64,000 nucleotides of DNA from Muscardinus avellanarius (Eukaryota > Chordata > Mammalia > Rodentia > Gliridae), in the NCBI GenBank assembly GCA_963383645.1, contig OY726557.1:130661251-130725250 (forward strand), given 5' to 3'. Under the pieces are notes generated by a model. It worked only from the letters and a program-made list of their open reading frames with translations. It was not told where the DNA came from and searched no databases. A program made the translations under genes and the position numbers. Every line of letters starts with the position of its first letter. The stretch's first letter is position 1. Below are positions 54,668-64,000 of the stretch, piece by piece.

Positions 54668-55008
54668 TTATGTATGTATGTACGTATGTATGTATGTATG
54701 TACGTATGTATGTATGTATGAATTACGTATGTATGAATGTGCGTACATACGTATGTATGTATGTACGTACTTATGTGTGTACGAATGTATGCATGTATGT
54801 ACGCATGAATGTATGTATGTACGCATGTATGTAGGTACCATGTGTGTATGTATGTATGTATGTGTGTACATATGTGTGTATGTATGTATGTGTGCACGTA
54901 TGTGTGTATGTATGTATGTATGTATATACGCATGTATGTACGTGTGTGTGTACGTACACATGTATGTATGTATGTATGTAGGTACATATGTATATGTGTA
55001 TGTATATG
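54668..55008. repeat. (TATG)n-type complex microsatellite, about 340 bp
   Basis: Long array of TATG units with TACG, TGCG and TGTG variants interspersed, in the middle of a sense SINE (left part ends TTCAGCCAGTTTCAAGAT, right part resumes GGCTAGAGGTAAAGGCC). Open frames on both strands here are repeat artefacts. Confidence 0.97.
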
Positions 55009-55179
55009 GCTAGAGGTAAAGGCCAGAGGTAGAAGGCCCCAGGTTTCCACTCTCAGTAACACAAAGCAAAAAAATTCAAAAAGGGCTTGGAGTACAGCTG
55101 AGAAGTAGAAAGCCTCTGGGTTCAACTTCCAATACCATGAAAGAGAGAGGTGGAAGTCTTTTTTTTTTTCAATATCTAT

Positions 55180-55860
55180 TTTAAAACTTAAACAATCCCA
55201 CTACTTGGGAGACTGAGCCAGGAAGATTGCAGTTTCGAGTTCTGTCTCAGCAATTTAGTGAGACCTTGTTTCTAAACAAAAAAAAATAATAATAATAAGG
55301 CTCGGGGCATAGCTTGTAGGTAGAATGTCCCTGTGTTGCAAGAGACTCAGTTTCCCCCTGATTCCCAAGACTGGATTTACAGAGGCCGAAATCAGAGACA
55401 GGTTTCTTTCTTTACTGATAAAAGGCTCAGTTGACAAATTCACAGAACTAAGCCTCAAACAAAGGGCTGACAGAATTCTTAATCTCGTTTCTTACCTCAC
55501 TTTGGAGAGGAGAGGAGTGAACTTGAGTTTTATTATACCTAGCATACGGAAAGTGCTTAAGTTACATCGGATGCTCCAACTCTCTCCAGTCTTTTAACTG
55601 GCTGGCTCTTTCTTGTTTACATTAGGGAGAGCTTCCGTATCCTGACCCTGGGTTGCAGAAGAAACAGCTCCCTTATCTTTTGGAAATGTCTGCTTGCTTG
55701 TGGGCAAGTAGGCAGAGGGATTGGGGAACTCTTACTTTTTCCCATCTTAGGTCTAGACTCCTAACAATATTTCTAAGGCTTTGTCTGGGTTTCCTGCCTC
55801 ACCTGGGTTCAATACCCAGTACTTCAAAATAAATAAGTAAATAAACAAACAAATAAAATA
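55180..55860 (+). mobile_element. Sense SINE split by a solo LTR
   Basis: Sense SINE from about 55180 to 55333 (ends GTAGAATGTCCCTG), resuming at 55806 (GGTTCAATACCCAGTAC). Removing the LTR with one CCTG rebuilds the normal ID half exactly. Confidence 0.92.
55334..55801 (-). mobile_element. Solo LTR of a second ERV family, inside a SINE
   Basis: 468 bp from TGTTGCAAGAGACTCAG to TTTCCTGCCTCA with a 4-bp duplication CCTG at 55330-55333 and 55802-55805. The terminal TG/CA and 4-bp duplication fit a class I (gamma-type) ERV. The minus strand is the likely sense: AATAAA (TTTATT on plus, about 55529-55534) lies two thirds along in that direction. No viral gene is present. It is unrelated to LTR family X by eye. 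Confidence 0.88.
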
Positions 55861-55869
55861 TAAAATCTA

Positions 55870-56095
55870 TATAAGACGAGCATGGTGGTGCACACTTGTA
55901 ATCCCGGTACTTGGGGAGGCTAAGATAGGAGGATCGCAGGTTCGGGGCCAGCCTCAGCTACTTTGTGGGGCTCTTCACAGCTTAGTGAGACCCTGTTTTA
56001 AAGTAAAGGATAAAAACTAGGGCTAGGGATGTAGCTCAGAGATAGATGATCCTGAGTTCAACCTCCAGTACTGCCAAAAAAAAAAAAAATCTATA
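55870..56095 (+). mobile_element. Sense SINE
   Basis: Complete sense dimer ending in an A-run near 56088, flanked by TCTATATA/TCTATATAG. Confidence 0.85.
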
Positions 56096-56119
56096 TAGTC
56101 TTTTAGGCATATTACAATA

Positions 56120-56415
56120 AACTGGAGGATTTCAAACAGTAGGCCGGAGTCTAGGTGTCTGAATCAAGCTGTTGGCAAGGCCAGATTCCCTCTGAAGACT
56201 CTGGGAAGGACCTTTCTTGCCTCTTCCTGGCCTCTTGTGGTCGCCAGCAATCCCTTGCAAAACCTTTCCTTGGTTTGTAGCCTCATCACTCCCATTTCTG
56301 CTTCTGCCTTCATATGGTTCTCTTCCCTTTGTTTGTCTCCAAATCTCCTTCTTCCCACAAGAACAATATTCATTAGATTTAGGATCTTCACAGATATCTT
56401 CATGTCACAATAAGG
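56120..56415 (+). mobile_element. Ancient interspersed repeat, first piece
   Basis: GTCTAGGTGTCTGAATCAAG, TTCCCTCTGAAGACTCTGG, CCTTTCTTGCCTCTTCC and GCTTCTGCCTTCATATGG follow, in order, a common old mammalian repeat. The continuation appears at 59255-59395 after about 2.8 kb of younger SINEs. Confidence 0.6.
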
Positions 56416-56419
56416 TCTT

Positions 56420-56983
56420 TTTCATTTTTTTTCTTTTGCTACAAGGGATTGAACCTAGGGGTATTCTTCTGGGTTATAACTCAGCCCTTTTTATTTTGAA
56501 ACAGGGTCTTGATAAATTGCAGAGTCTTGCTAAATTGTTGAGGCTGGCCTTAAACCTGTGATCTTCCTGTCTTAGCCTCCCAAGTACTGAGATTATAGTA
56601 TGTGCCACAATGACTGGCTAAAATGATGCTTTAACTTTGTGTTAAGTGTATATGTTAAGTTGTATATATATGTTAATATATAATATGTTATATATAATAT
56701 ATTATATATAATAATATATAATTATATATTATAATATAATATATATAATATATATAATAATATATATAATATATAATATGTTATATATTATATATATGTA
56801 TGTATATGTATATATAAGTTGTGTTAAGTGTATATATATGTTAAGTGTATATGTATGTTTGTTGGAGGGGCTACTGGGAACTGAACTCAGGAGCCTTATA
56901 TCTCTTTTGTGTGTGGGGGCACTTGTGATTGAACCCAGGGGCATTCTACCTCTGAGCTATACCCCCAGCCCAATTTATTATTA

Positions 56984-57051
<68 letters not shown>

Positions 57052-57740
57052 GCTGAGGATGGAACCCAGGGACCTTCTACCTCTGGGCTAGACTCTCAGA
57101 CCTATTTTACATTTTTTTTGTAAACAGGGTCTCACTAACTTGCTGAAAGCCTCACTAAGTAGCTGAGGCTGCCTTTGAACCTGCGTAATCTTTCTGTCTC
57201 AGCCTCCCAAGTACTGGGATTACAAGTGTGTGCCACCATGCCTGGTGCCCAATTTTATTTTTATTTGAAAACGGGTTGATGAGAGTCTTACTACTTGGTG
57301 AAGCTGTCTTTGAACCTGTAATCCTCCTGTCTCAGCTTCCCAAGTACTGGGATTACAAGTATGTGCTACCACACTGAAATTATTTTTTTATTTTGAAACA
57401 AAATCTTGCTAAATTGCTGCGAGTCTCACTAAGTTGCTAAGGCTGGCCTCAAATCTGTGATCCGTCTCAGCCTCTCAAGTACTAAGATTACAGGCCTGTA
57501 CCACTACATTGACTCTTTTTTTTTTTTTTTTCCAGTATTGGGGATTGAACCCAGAAATATTCTATTTCCGAGTTAAAACCCCTTACCTATTTTTTATTCT
57601 TTTTTTTTGAAACAGGGTCTCACTAAGTTGTAGTGGGCCTCGCAAATTGCTGAACCTGGCTGTGAATCTGTGATCCTCCTGTCTCAGCGTCCTAAGTACT
57701 AGGATTATAAGCATGCACCACCACACCAGGCTCTATTTTT
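56420..57740 (-). mobile_element. Antisense SINEs with AT-rich and (ATT)n/(TG)n tracts
   Basis: Antisense copies lie at about 56435-56620, 56870-56970, 57050-57245, 57250-57375, 57385-57515 and 57530-57735. A pure A/T stretch of about 160 bp (56655-56815) lies between. (ATT)n at 56975-57020 passes into (TG)n at 57020-57051. Confidence 0.85.
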
Positions 57741-57961
57741 TATTCTTTCTTTCTTTTTTTGTGGTACTGGTGGTGGAACCCAGAGGCTTTCTACCTCCAG
57801 GCTATACTCCCAGACAAATTTTCTATTTTATTTGGAAACAGGGTCTCACTAAATTGCTGAGAGCCTCACTAAGTAGCTGAGGCTGGCTTCGAACCTGTGC
57901 AATCCTCCTGTCTCAGCCTCCGAAGTGCAGGAATTACAAGCGTGCGCCACCACACCTGGCT

Positions 57962-57992
<31 letters not shown>

Positions 57993-58973
57993 GTACTGGG
58001 GGTGGAACCCAGGGGCTTTTCTACCTCTGGGGTATACTCCCATACCTATATACTTTATTTGGAAACAGGGTCTCACTAAGTTGCTGAGAGCCTCACTAAG
58101 TAGCTGAGGCTGGCTTTGAACCTGTGCGATCCTCCTGTCTCAGCCTCCCAAGCACGGGGATTACAAGCATGCACCACCACGCCCAGCTATTCCTTCCTTC
58201 CTTCCTTCCTTCCTTCCTTCCTTCCTTCCTTCCTTCCTTCCTTCCTTTCTTTCTTGGTGGTACTGAGGTTCCTGGAAACCTTCTACTGAGAAACCTTCTA
58301 CTGAGGTTCCTGGAAACCTTCTTCTACCTCCGGGTTACACTCCCAGACACCTATTATTTTATATTTTTATTTGGAAACAGGGTCTCTTAAGTCAGAGAGG
58401 CTGGCTTCGAACCTGCGTGATCCTCCTGTCTCCACCTCCCAAGCGCAGGGATTATCAGCATGTGCTGCCATGCCCGGCCGCTATTCTTTATTTTGAAACA
58501 GGGTTTCACTAAGTTGTGAAGGCTGACTGAGGCTGGCTGAGAACCTGTGATCTTGTTTCAGCCTCTCAAGTACTGGGATTAAAAGCATGCACTACTGAGC
58601 CCAGCTGGGGCACTCCTCCTCTGAGCTATACTTCCAGCTCTATTTTATTTTTTTATTTTGAAACAGGGTCTCACTAACTTACTGAGGGTGCCGCTAAATT
58701 GCTAAGGCTGGCCTCAGACCGTGATCCTCCTTTCTTAGCTTCCCCACTCCAGGAACCACAAGTGTGCACCACCTCACCTGGCTCATCTTATCTATTTTAG
58801 TTTAGTTTTTAGTATTGGGGATTCAACCAAGGGATATTCCACCTCCAAGATACACCCTCAGTCCTATTTTTAATTCTTTATTTTTGAAACAGAGTCTCAA
58901 TAAGTTACAGAGGGCTTCACTAAGTCTCTGAGCCTGATCATGAACCTGCAATCTTTCTTTTTCTTTTTCTTTT

Positions 58974-59006
<33 letters not shown>

Positions 59007-59255
59007 GTGGTTCTGGGGTGGCACCTAGAGGTTTTCTACCTCCGGGCTATGCTCCCAGACCTATTTTTTATACTTTATTTGGAAACAGGGTCTCACTAAG
59101 TAGCTGAGGCTGGCTTCAAACCTGTGCGATCCTCCTGTCTCAGCCTCCCAAGCGCAGGGATTACAAGGCTGCGCCACCATGCCCGGCAAACCTGCAATCT
59201 TTCTGTCTCAGCCTCTCCAGTACTGGGATTACAAACTTGTACAACCATGCCTGGC
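57740..59255 (-). mobile_element. Dense tandem antisense SINEs, one nested
   Basis: Antisense dimers lie at about 57760-57962, 57993-58187, 58257-58475 (GAGGTTCCTGGAAACC subtype with a partial internal duplication near 58262-58325), 58480-58605, 58605-58785 and 58790-59255. The last is split by a cleaner antisense dimer (about 59005-59187) with duplication AACCTGCAATCTTTCT. Tail microsatellites are (TTTC)n at 57960-57992 and (TTCC)n at 58189-58256. Confidence 0.87.
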
Positions 59256-59395
59256 CCATCTTAACTAATACCTGTGCAAAGACTGTATTCCTGAAAACAA
59301 AAGTCACATCCATAAGTTGGGGCAGGGCTTGTAGAGTTGGAATTGAATGGGGGGGGGGATACAATTCAACCCACTAAAATATCCTACTTATGATA
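59255..59395 (+). mobile_element. Ancient interspersed repeat, second piece
   Basis: CTTAACTAATACCTGTGCAAAG and GATACAATTCAACCCACTAA fit the continuation of the repeat at 56120-56415. Confidence 0.55.
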
Positions 59396-59439
59396 ATCAA
59401 CTATAACATTCCTTTTAAATGGAGATAGGAGATAATATG

Positions 59440-59630
59440 CTGGGAGTGGTGGCTGACACTTGTGGTCCCAGTGCCTGGAAGGCTGAGATAAAAGGATCGC
59501 AAGTTTGAAGCCAGCCTGAGCAATTTAGTAAGACCCTCAGCAACTTAGTGAGATCCTGTTTCAGAATAAGAAGTAAAACGGGGCTGGGGTTGCAGCTTGG
59601 AGGTAGAATGCCCCTGGGTGTTTTATCCTC

Positions 59631-59674
<44 letters not shown>

Positions 59675-59822
59675 CTGGCCTTTTGCCAGTTGCCTCCCCT
59701 ACCCCTGCCTTTAGGGTTTGGCTTCACCTCAGCTCTAGCTGCACAGTGATAAGGAAAATGACTAAGGATAAAACAGTAGAGATGAAGAGGAGAGCTGTAC
59801 ACTCTACCTATGTGTGCCTGTG

Positions 59823-59861
<39 letters not shown>

Positions 59862-60205
59862 GGGCAAGGGGACAAGGGTTCTAGAAATTGAACCCTGGGG
59901 CATTCTGTACCTGAGCTACATCCCCAGCCCTTTTTATTTTGTTTTATTTTGAAACAAGGTCTTGCTAGCTTGCTGAGAGTTTCTGTATGTTGCTGAGCCT
60001 GCCCTTCTAACTGCACGCATCCTCTCTTACCTCCCAAGTACTGGGATTACAAGTGTACATCACCATGTGCACGTCCAGTTTTTTTGTTTTTTTTTTGCAG
60101 GATGAGTTTTAATTGGAAACATTAATACCATCTGACCATGGTAGCAAAGGTCTATAATCTCAGTATTTGGGAGGCCAAAATAGGAGAATCATAAGTTCAA
60201 GGCCA
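59440..60205. mobile_element. SINEs with (AC)n and (TG)n
   Basis: A sense SINE at about 59440-59632 ends in (AC)n at 59634-59672. An antisense copy at about 59880-60075 has (TG)n at 59823-59861 at its tail. A sense remnant lies at about 60120-60205. 59690-59815 is low-copy. Confidence 0.82.
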
Positions 60206-60845
60206 TCAGTGGTATATTTTGAACCAGTGTTTTACTTTTTGTTTGTTTGTTTTGTTTATACAAACAAGAGCAGAAAGGTAGTACAAACAGTAAACAAAAA
60301 CCTTAGTAGAGCAGGCGAAGAAGACATGAATGACTTTTCAGAAAGATGGCTGCCACAGAGAACATTAACTACTTTCTAAGAATTTTCACCAAAAGAAACA
60401 TACATTCTTTTTTTTAGTTTACTTACTTACATTTTAATTTTTAAAACTCAGTGCAGGCAAGGTATTTCTGTTTTGAGTAAACCCTGTTTTTGTATAATAC
60501 TCTTACAGCGTGCCCAGTCTTTCTATGTATAGTCCCATTTGATTTGAGTGAGATTGTAAATATAGTGGCTGACCAAATGTTCAACTAGGATGGAGTGTAT
60601 GCTGAATGGGAGAGATGAGATGGAAAATTTTTTAGAAAATGAAACTCTAAGACAAATATAGCAAAGATTAAGATCTGCGGGAACATGGTTCTGAATATTT
60701 ATGGGTAATCCATGAATAATCCTTAGAAATAGATATTGCTGATGTAAATCAGATGAAAGAAATTTGGATGTATTTTTCCATCGCATATGGCAATCAACTA
60801 TGAGAAGACTAAAAAGACAGCAATACTGTTAGGAGGGCCATATTT
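60205..60845. other. Low-copy island, function unknown
   Basis: About 640 bp without SINEs, AT-rich. It contains an AAGATGGCTGCC YY1-like match at about 60343-60354. No frame over 90 codons looks coding. It may be intronic, or an old repeat that I cannot place. Confidence 0.4.
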
Positions 60846-61805
60846 TTTTGGTGATACTGGGGGTGGAATCCAGGGGCTTTTCTAACTCCAGGCTATACTC
60901 CCAGACCTTTTTTAAAATATATATATATACTTTATTTGGAAACAGGGTCTCACTACATTTCTGATAGCCTCACTAAGCAGCTGAGGCTGGCTTCGAACCT
61001 GACCTGTGTGATCCTCCTGTCTCAGCCTCCCAAGTGCTGAGATTATAAACATGAGCCACCACGCCCGGCTAGATACATAATTTTATTTTATTTATTTATT
61101 TATTTTTTAAATTTTTTGGATGGTACAGGGGGTGGAACCCAGGGGCTTTCTACCTCTGGGCTACACTCCCAGACCTATTTTATACTTTTGTTTGGAAACA
61201 GGGCCTCACTCTGCAGCTGAGGCTGGCTTTGAACCTGCACGATCCTCCTGTCTCAGCCTCCCAAGCGCTTGGATTACAAGCGTGCGCCACCACGCCTGGC
61301 TTTAGATATATAATTTTAAAGACTGAATGAAAACAAAGTGCCATTAGCAGAAAAATAATCCTCTGCTTTGCAAAAGACCACATTTCTCAGCCAGGCCTGG
61401 TGGTGCACACCTGTAATCCAGCACTTGGGAGACTGAAATAGGAATATCACAGGTTTGAAGCCTCAGCAATTTAGAGAGATCTTGTTTCAAAATTAAAAAT
61501 AAAGAATATTGCCAGGCATGATGGCGCACGCTTGTAATCCCCACGCTTGGGAGGCAGAGACAGGAGGATCGCGCAGGTCGAAGCCAGCCGCGCTGGCTTA
61601 TGAGACCCTGTATCCAAATAAAAAAGTATAAAAAATAGGTCTGGGAGTGTAACCCAAGGTAGAAGGGTTTTCAGGAAACCCAGTACCACCAAAAAAAAAA
61701 AAAAAAAAAAATAATAATAATAATAATAACAATAATAATAATAATAAAGAATAATAATAAAGAATAATAAAGAATAATAAAAAATATTCAAAAAATTGAA
61801 CATTT
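60845..61805. mobile_element. SINE field
   Basis: Antisense dimers lie at about 60850-61070 and 61115-61302. Sense pieces lie at about 61390-61505 and 61511-61692, the latter of the self-complementary subtype with GGGTTTTCAGGAAACCC. (AAT)n lies at about 61708-61780. Confidence 0.85.
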
Positions 61806-61810
61806 TAGAG

Positions 61811-62495
61811 TGTACCAGTATTGGGAATGGCCTAGGAAGATTTGGGAAAGCTATGATTATTAATATATTTCAAAATAGTTGTGTCAAAATGGCGGCAGAC
61901 ATGGGTAAAGAAAGGACTTGATTTCTGCCTAAAACAGGCAGCTATTCCAATGTAAATTAACCTAGCACAAAGTAATTAACCAGTCCATAGGAGAGGAGAA
62001 CTAGGCCTTTATCTAAAGACAGATCTACATGATTGGATAAGCTAGCTAAAATGGTAGGAGGGGTCGACCTTCATGGAGGAGACACCTTGCCACACCTTGC
62101 TGGGGGAGGTACCTTTCAGGGTTAAGGGGAGGTACCTTACAGGGATGTTCACTATGTCAGAGTCACGCAAACAAGATGGAGGTCATGGGTATAAAAGTCC
62201 GGTCCACGTGTGATTCTTTTGGTGTATTCATTTCGAGTCACCATCCCCCCATGCCATTTTGGCATAGGGCTGTATTTCTATTTTCTGTATTTCTTTCTAA
62301 TAAACTTCTTTAAATCTTCAGCAACTGTCCAAGCTATGCATATTTATTCTTAGCTTAGGACAAGAATCCACGGTTTTTCTTCTGTTTGGGGTCGTTTTGG
62401 ATTTTGTTATGGGTTGGAGGAAAGTGTGTCCGGGACCCTCGCAGGAGTTCCCCGGGGAACGGTTTCCTCAAATCATATTCTCCCAATCTGTAAAA
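61811..62495 (+). mobile_element. Solo LTR of family X, copy 2
   Basis: 685-bp LTR colinear with 33751-34519. It has CAAAATGGCGGC near 61885, TATAAAA at about 62190 and an intact AATAAA at about 62299. Flanks TAGAG (61806-61810) and AAGAG (62496-62500) look like a 5-bp duplication with one change, and the terminal CA appears as AA. Unlike copy 1 it lacks the R duplication. It is the best in-window reference for the U3/R/U5 limits. No viral genes adjoin. Confidence 0.88.
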
Positions 62496-62499
62496 AAGA

Positions 62500-63160
62500 G
62501 TCTGAGACAGGAGAATTGCGGAGTTTTGAAGCCAGCCTCAACTACTTAGTGAGGACCTTTGCAACTCAGTGAGACCCTGTTTCAAAATAAATTTAAAAAA
62601 TAGGACTGGTAGCTGGGCATGGTGGCACATAATTGTAATCCCAGCACTTGGGAGGCTAAGACAGGAGGATTGCACAGGTTTGAAGCCAGCCTCAGCTACT
62701 TAGTGAGGCTCTCAACAACTTAGTGAGACTCTCTTTCCAAATTAAGTATAAAATAGGTCTAGGAGTAGAACCCTGAGGAAGAAAGCGCCTGGGTTCCACT
62801 CCCAGTACCACACACAAAAATATAGTGCTATGGGTGTCGCTCGGAAGTAAAATGCCCCTGGGTTCCATCCCCAATACCATACACACAAAAGAATAGTGGG
62901 GTTATAGGTAGAGCTCAGATGTAAAAGTTTCCTGGAGTCAATCACCAGTACCAAAATCAAACAAATAAGACCCACCATATTTCTCTGACAATTAAAAGTA
63001 AAAAGCCAGGTACAGTGAAACAAACTTGTAATCTCAGTACTTGGGAGGCTGAGACAGGAAGATCAAAGGTTCTCAACCAGCCTCAGCAACTTAATGAGAC
63101 CCTATTTCAAAATAAAAAATAAAATAGCACTGGGGGTGTGGCTCAGGCCCATACAAACTA
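62500..63160 (+). mobile_element. Sense SINEs
   Basis: Sense pieces lie at about 62500-62605, 62610-62815, 62820-62890 (dID), 62895-62970 (degraded ID-like) and 63005-63150. Confidence 0.82.
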
Positions 63161-64000
63161 AGAATCATTGAGTTATATTTACTGAAAACCAAGGAACTTT
63201 TATGATCAATTCCACAATTCAAGCCCAGAGGTAGTAGAGTTTCCAGGAACCTCAGTAAAACCAAAACAACAACAACAACAACAAAAAAAAAACAAAAACA
63301 AAAAAAAACCATAATTCAGACGGTCTGGGATGAGGTCAAGAATTTTGCCTTTCTTTTCCTTCCTTCCTTCCTCCCTTCCTTCCTTTCTAGTACTGGGGAT
63401 TGAACTCAGTGGTGCACTTCCAATGAACAACATCCCCACATTCTCAGCCCTTTTCATTTTTTCATTTTCAGACAGGGTCTCAGTAGATTTCCCAGGATGG
63501 CCTCAAACTTTAGGTCCTCTTGCCTTGGCCTCCCAGTTAAATCCTGCGTTTCCAACAAATTCCAAGGTAATGTTGTTGGCCCACGGGCCAGACCTTGAGT
63601 CATGGCAAAAAATATATGACAGATCAAAAGAGGGCGTGCAGAATTCAGAAAATACTACCTATAAAGGAAAAATTTTTATGGTGCTGGGGACAGGGGCATT
63701 CTACCCCATTTATTTTGCAGGTCTGGGGTTGGAACCCAGGGGCATTTGACCTCCAAGCTACACCCCCTGCCCTGTATTTTTATTCATTCATTCTTTCTTT
63801 CTTTTCTTTCTTTCTTTCCTTCTTTCTTTTGGTGGTACTGGGGGTGGAACCCAGAGGCTTTCTACCTCCGGGCTATACTCCCAGACCTTTTTTATATTTT
63901 ATTTGGAAACAGGGTCTCACTAGTTCCTGGAAGCCTCACTAAGTAGCTGAGACTGGCTTTGAACCCGTGCGATCCTCCTGTCTCAGCCTCCCAAGCTCCG
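63160..64000. mobile_element. Low-copy sequence with SINE remnants at the window end
   Basis: 63160-63225 and 63540-63670 are low-copy. A (CAA)n stretch lies at about 63262-63300, (TTCC)n at about 63357-63387, and an antisense SINE remnant at about 63390-63540. An antisense dID half at about 63715-63780 is followed by a T/C-rich tail and an antisense dimer from 63829 that runs off the window. Confidence 0.78.

Noticed and set aside
54668..55008. Cys/Tyr/Val- or His/Thr/Tyr-rich frames of 90-157 codons
   Set aside because: Pure translation artefacts of a tetranucleotide array, open on both strands.
33751..62495. The two family-X LTRs as the ends of one provirus
   Set aside because: They are 28 kb apart, have different 5-bp flanking duplications, and no retroviral gene lies between them. 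They are independent solo LTRs.

Overview
This is nuclear DNA from a rodent with no intact protein-coding gene that I can recognise. The diagnosis rests on the repeats. The dominant element is a dimeric SINE: a 7SL/B1-like left half (starts like GCCGGGCGTGGTGGCGCA) joined to a shortened tRNA-Ala-like ID half (GGGGGTGTAGCTCAGAGGTA) and an A-rich tail. This is the B1-dID architecture known from squirrel-related rodents. Free full-length ID monomers, MaLR-type LTRs, MIR and old L1 fragments complete the picture. I infer a squirrel-related rodent and cannot name the species.

Layout. 1-5.3 kb: packed SINEs around a low-copy island (3.47-3.96 kb). 5.33-7.08 kb: a composite retroelement (copy A) with a 50/100-bp GC-rich tandem array, an L1-like 3' end and perfect 16-bp target-site duplications (TSDs). 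7.1-13.4 kb: an old L1 fragment with nested SINEs, and two arms of a 163-bp inverted repeat. 13.4-24.6 kb: SINE fields, a MIR, an antisense L1 piece and MaLR LTRs. 24.65-25.45 kb: composite copy B. 25.5-29.9 kb: sparser sequence with a candidate 20-codon first coding exon at 28.93 kb. 29.9-31.6 kb: a CpG island, the likeliest real promoter. 33.75-34.52 kb: a solo LTR inside a SINE, with a second family member at 61.81-62.50 kb. 36.6-40.8 kb: two opposed copies of one ancient LTR family cut up by SINEs. 40.85-46.15 kb: a decayed C2H2 zinc-finger locus split by SINEs and composite copy C. 46.2-64 kb: more SINE fields, microsatellites, another solo LTR inside a SINE (55.33-55.80 kb) and fragments of L1 and ancient repeats.

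Main result: the composite element. Copies A and C share the same internal join between a 50-bp VNTR and an L1-like 3' end that carries AATAAA, and each has its own 16-bp TSD. This is the signature of an SVA-like non-autonomous retrotransposon, or of L1s that lost everything between a monomeric 5' promoter and the 3' end. Also notable are two short retrocopies that begin and end at the predicted R-region limits of the LTR family. Nothing here acts as an operon. The biology is layered retrotransposition, and the nested insertions give relative ages.
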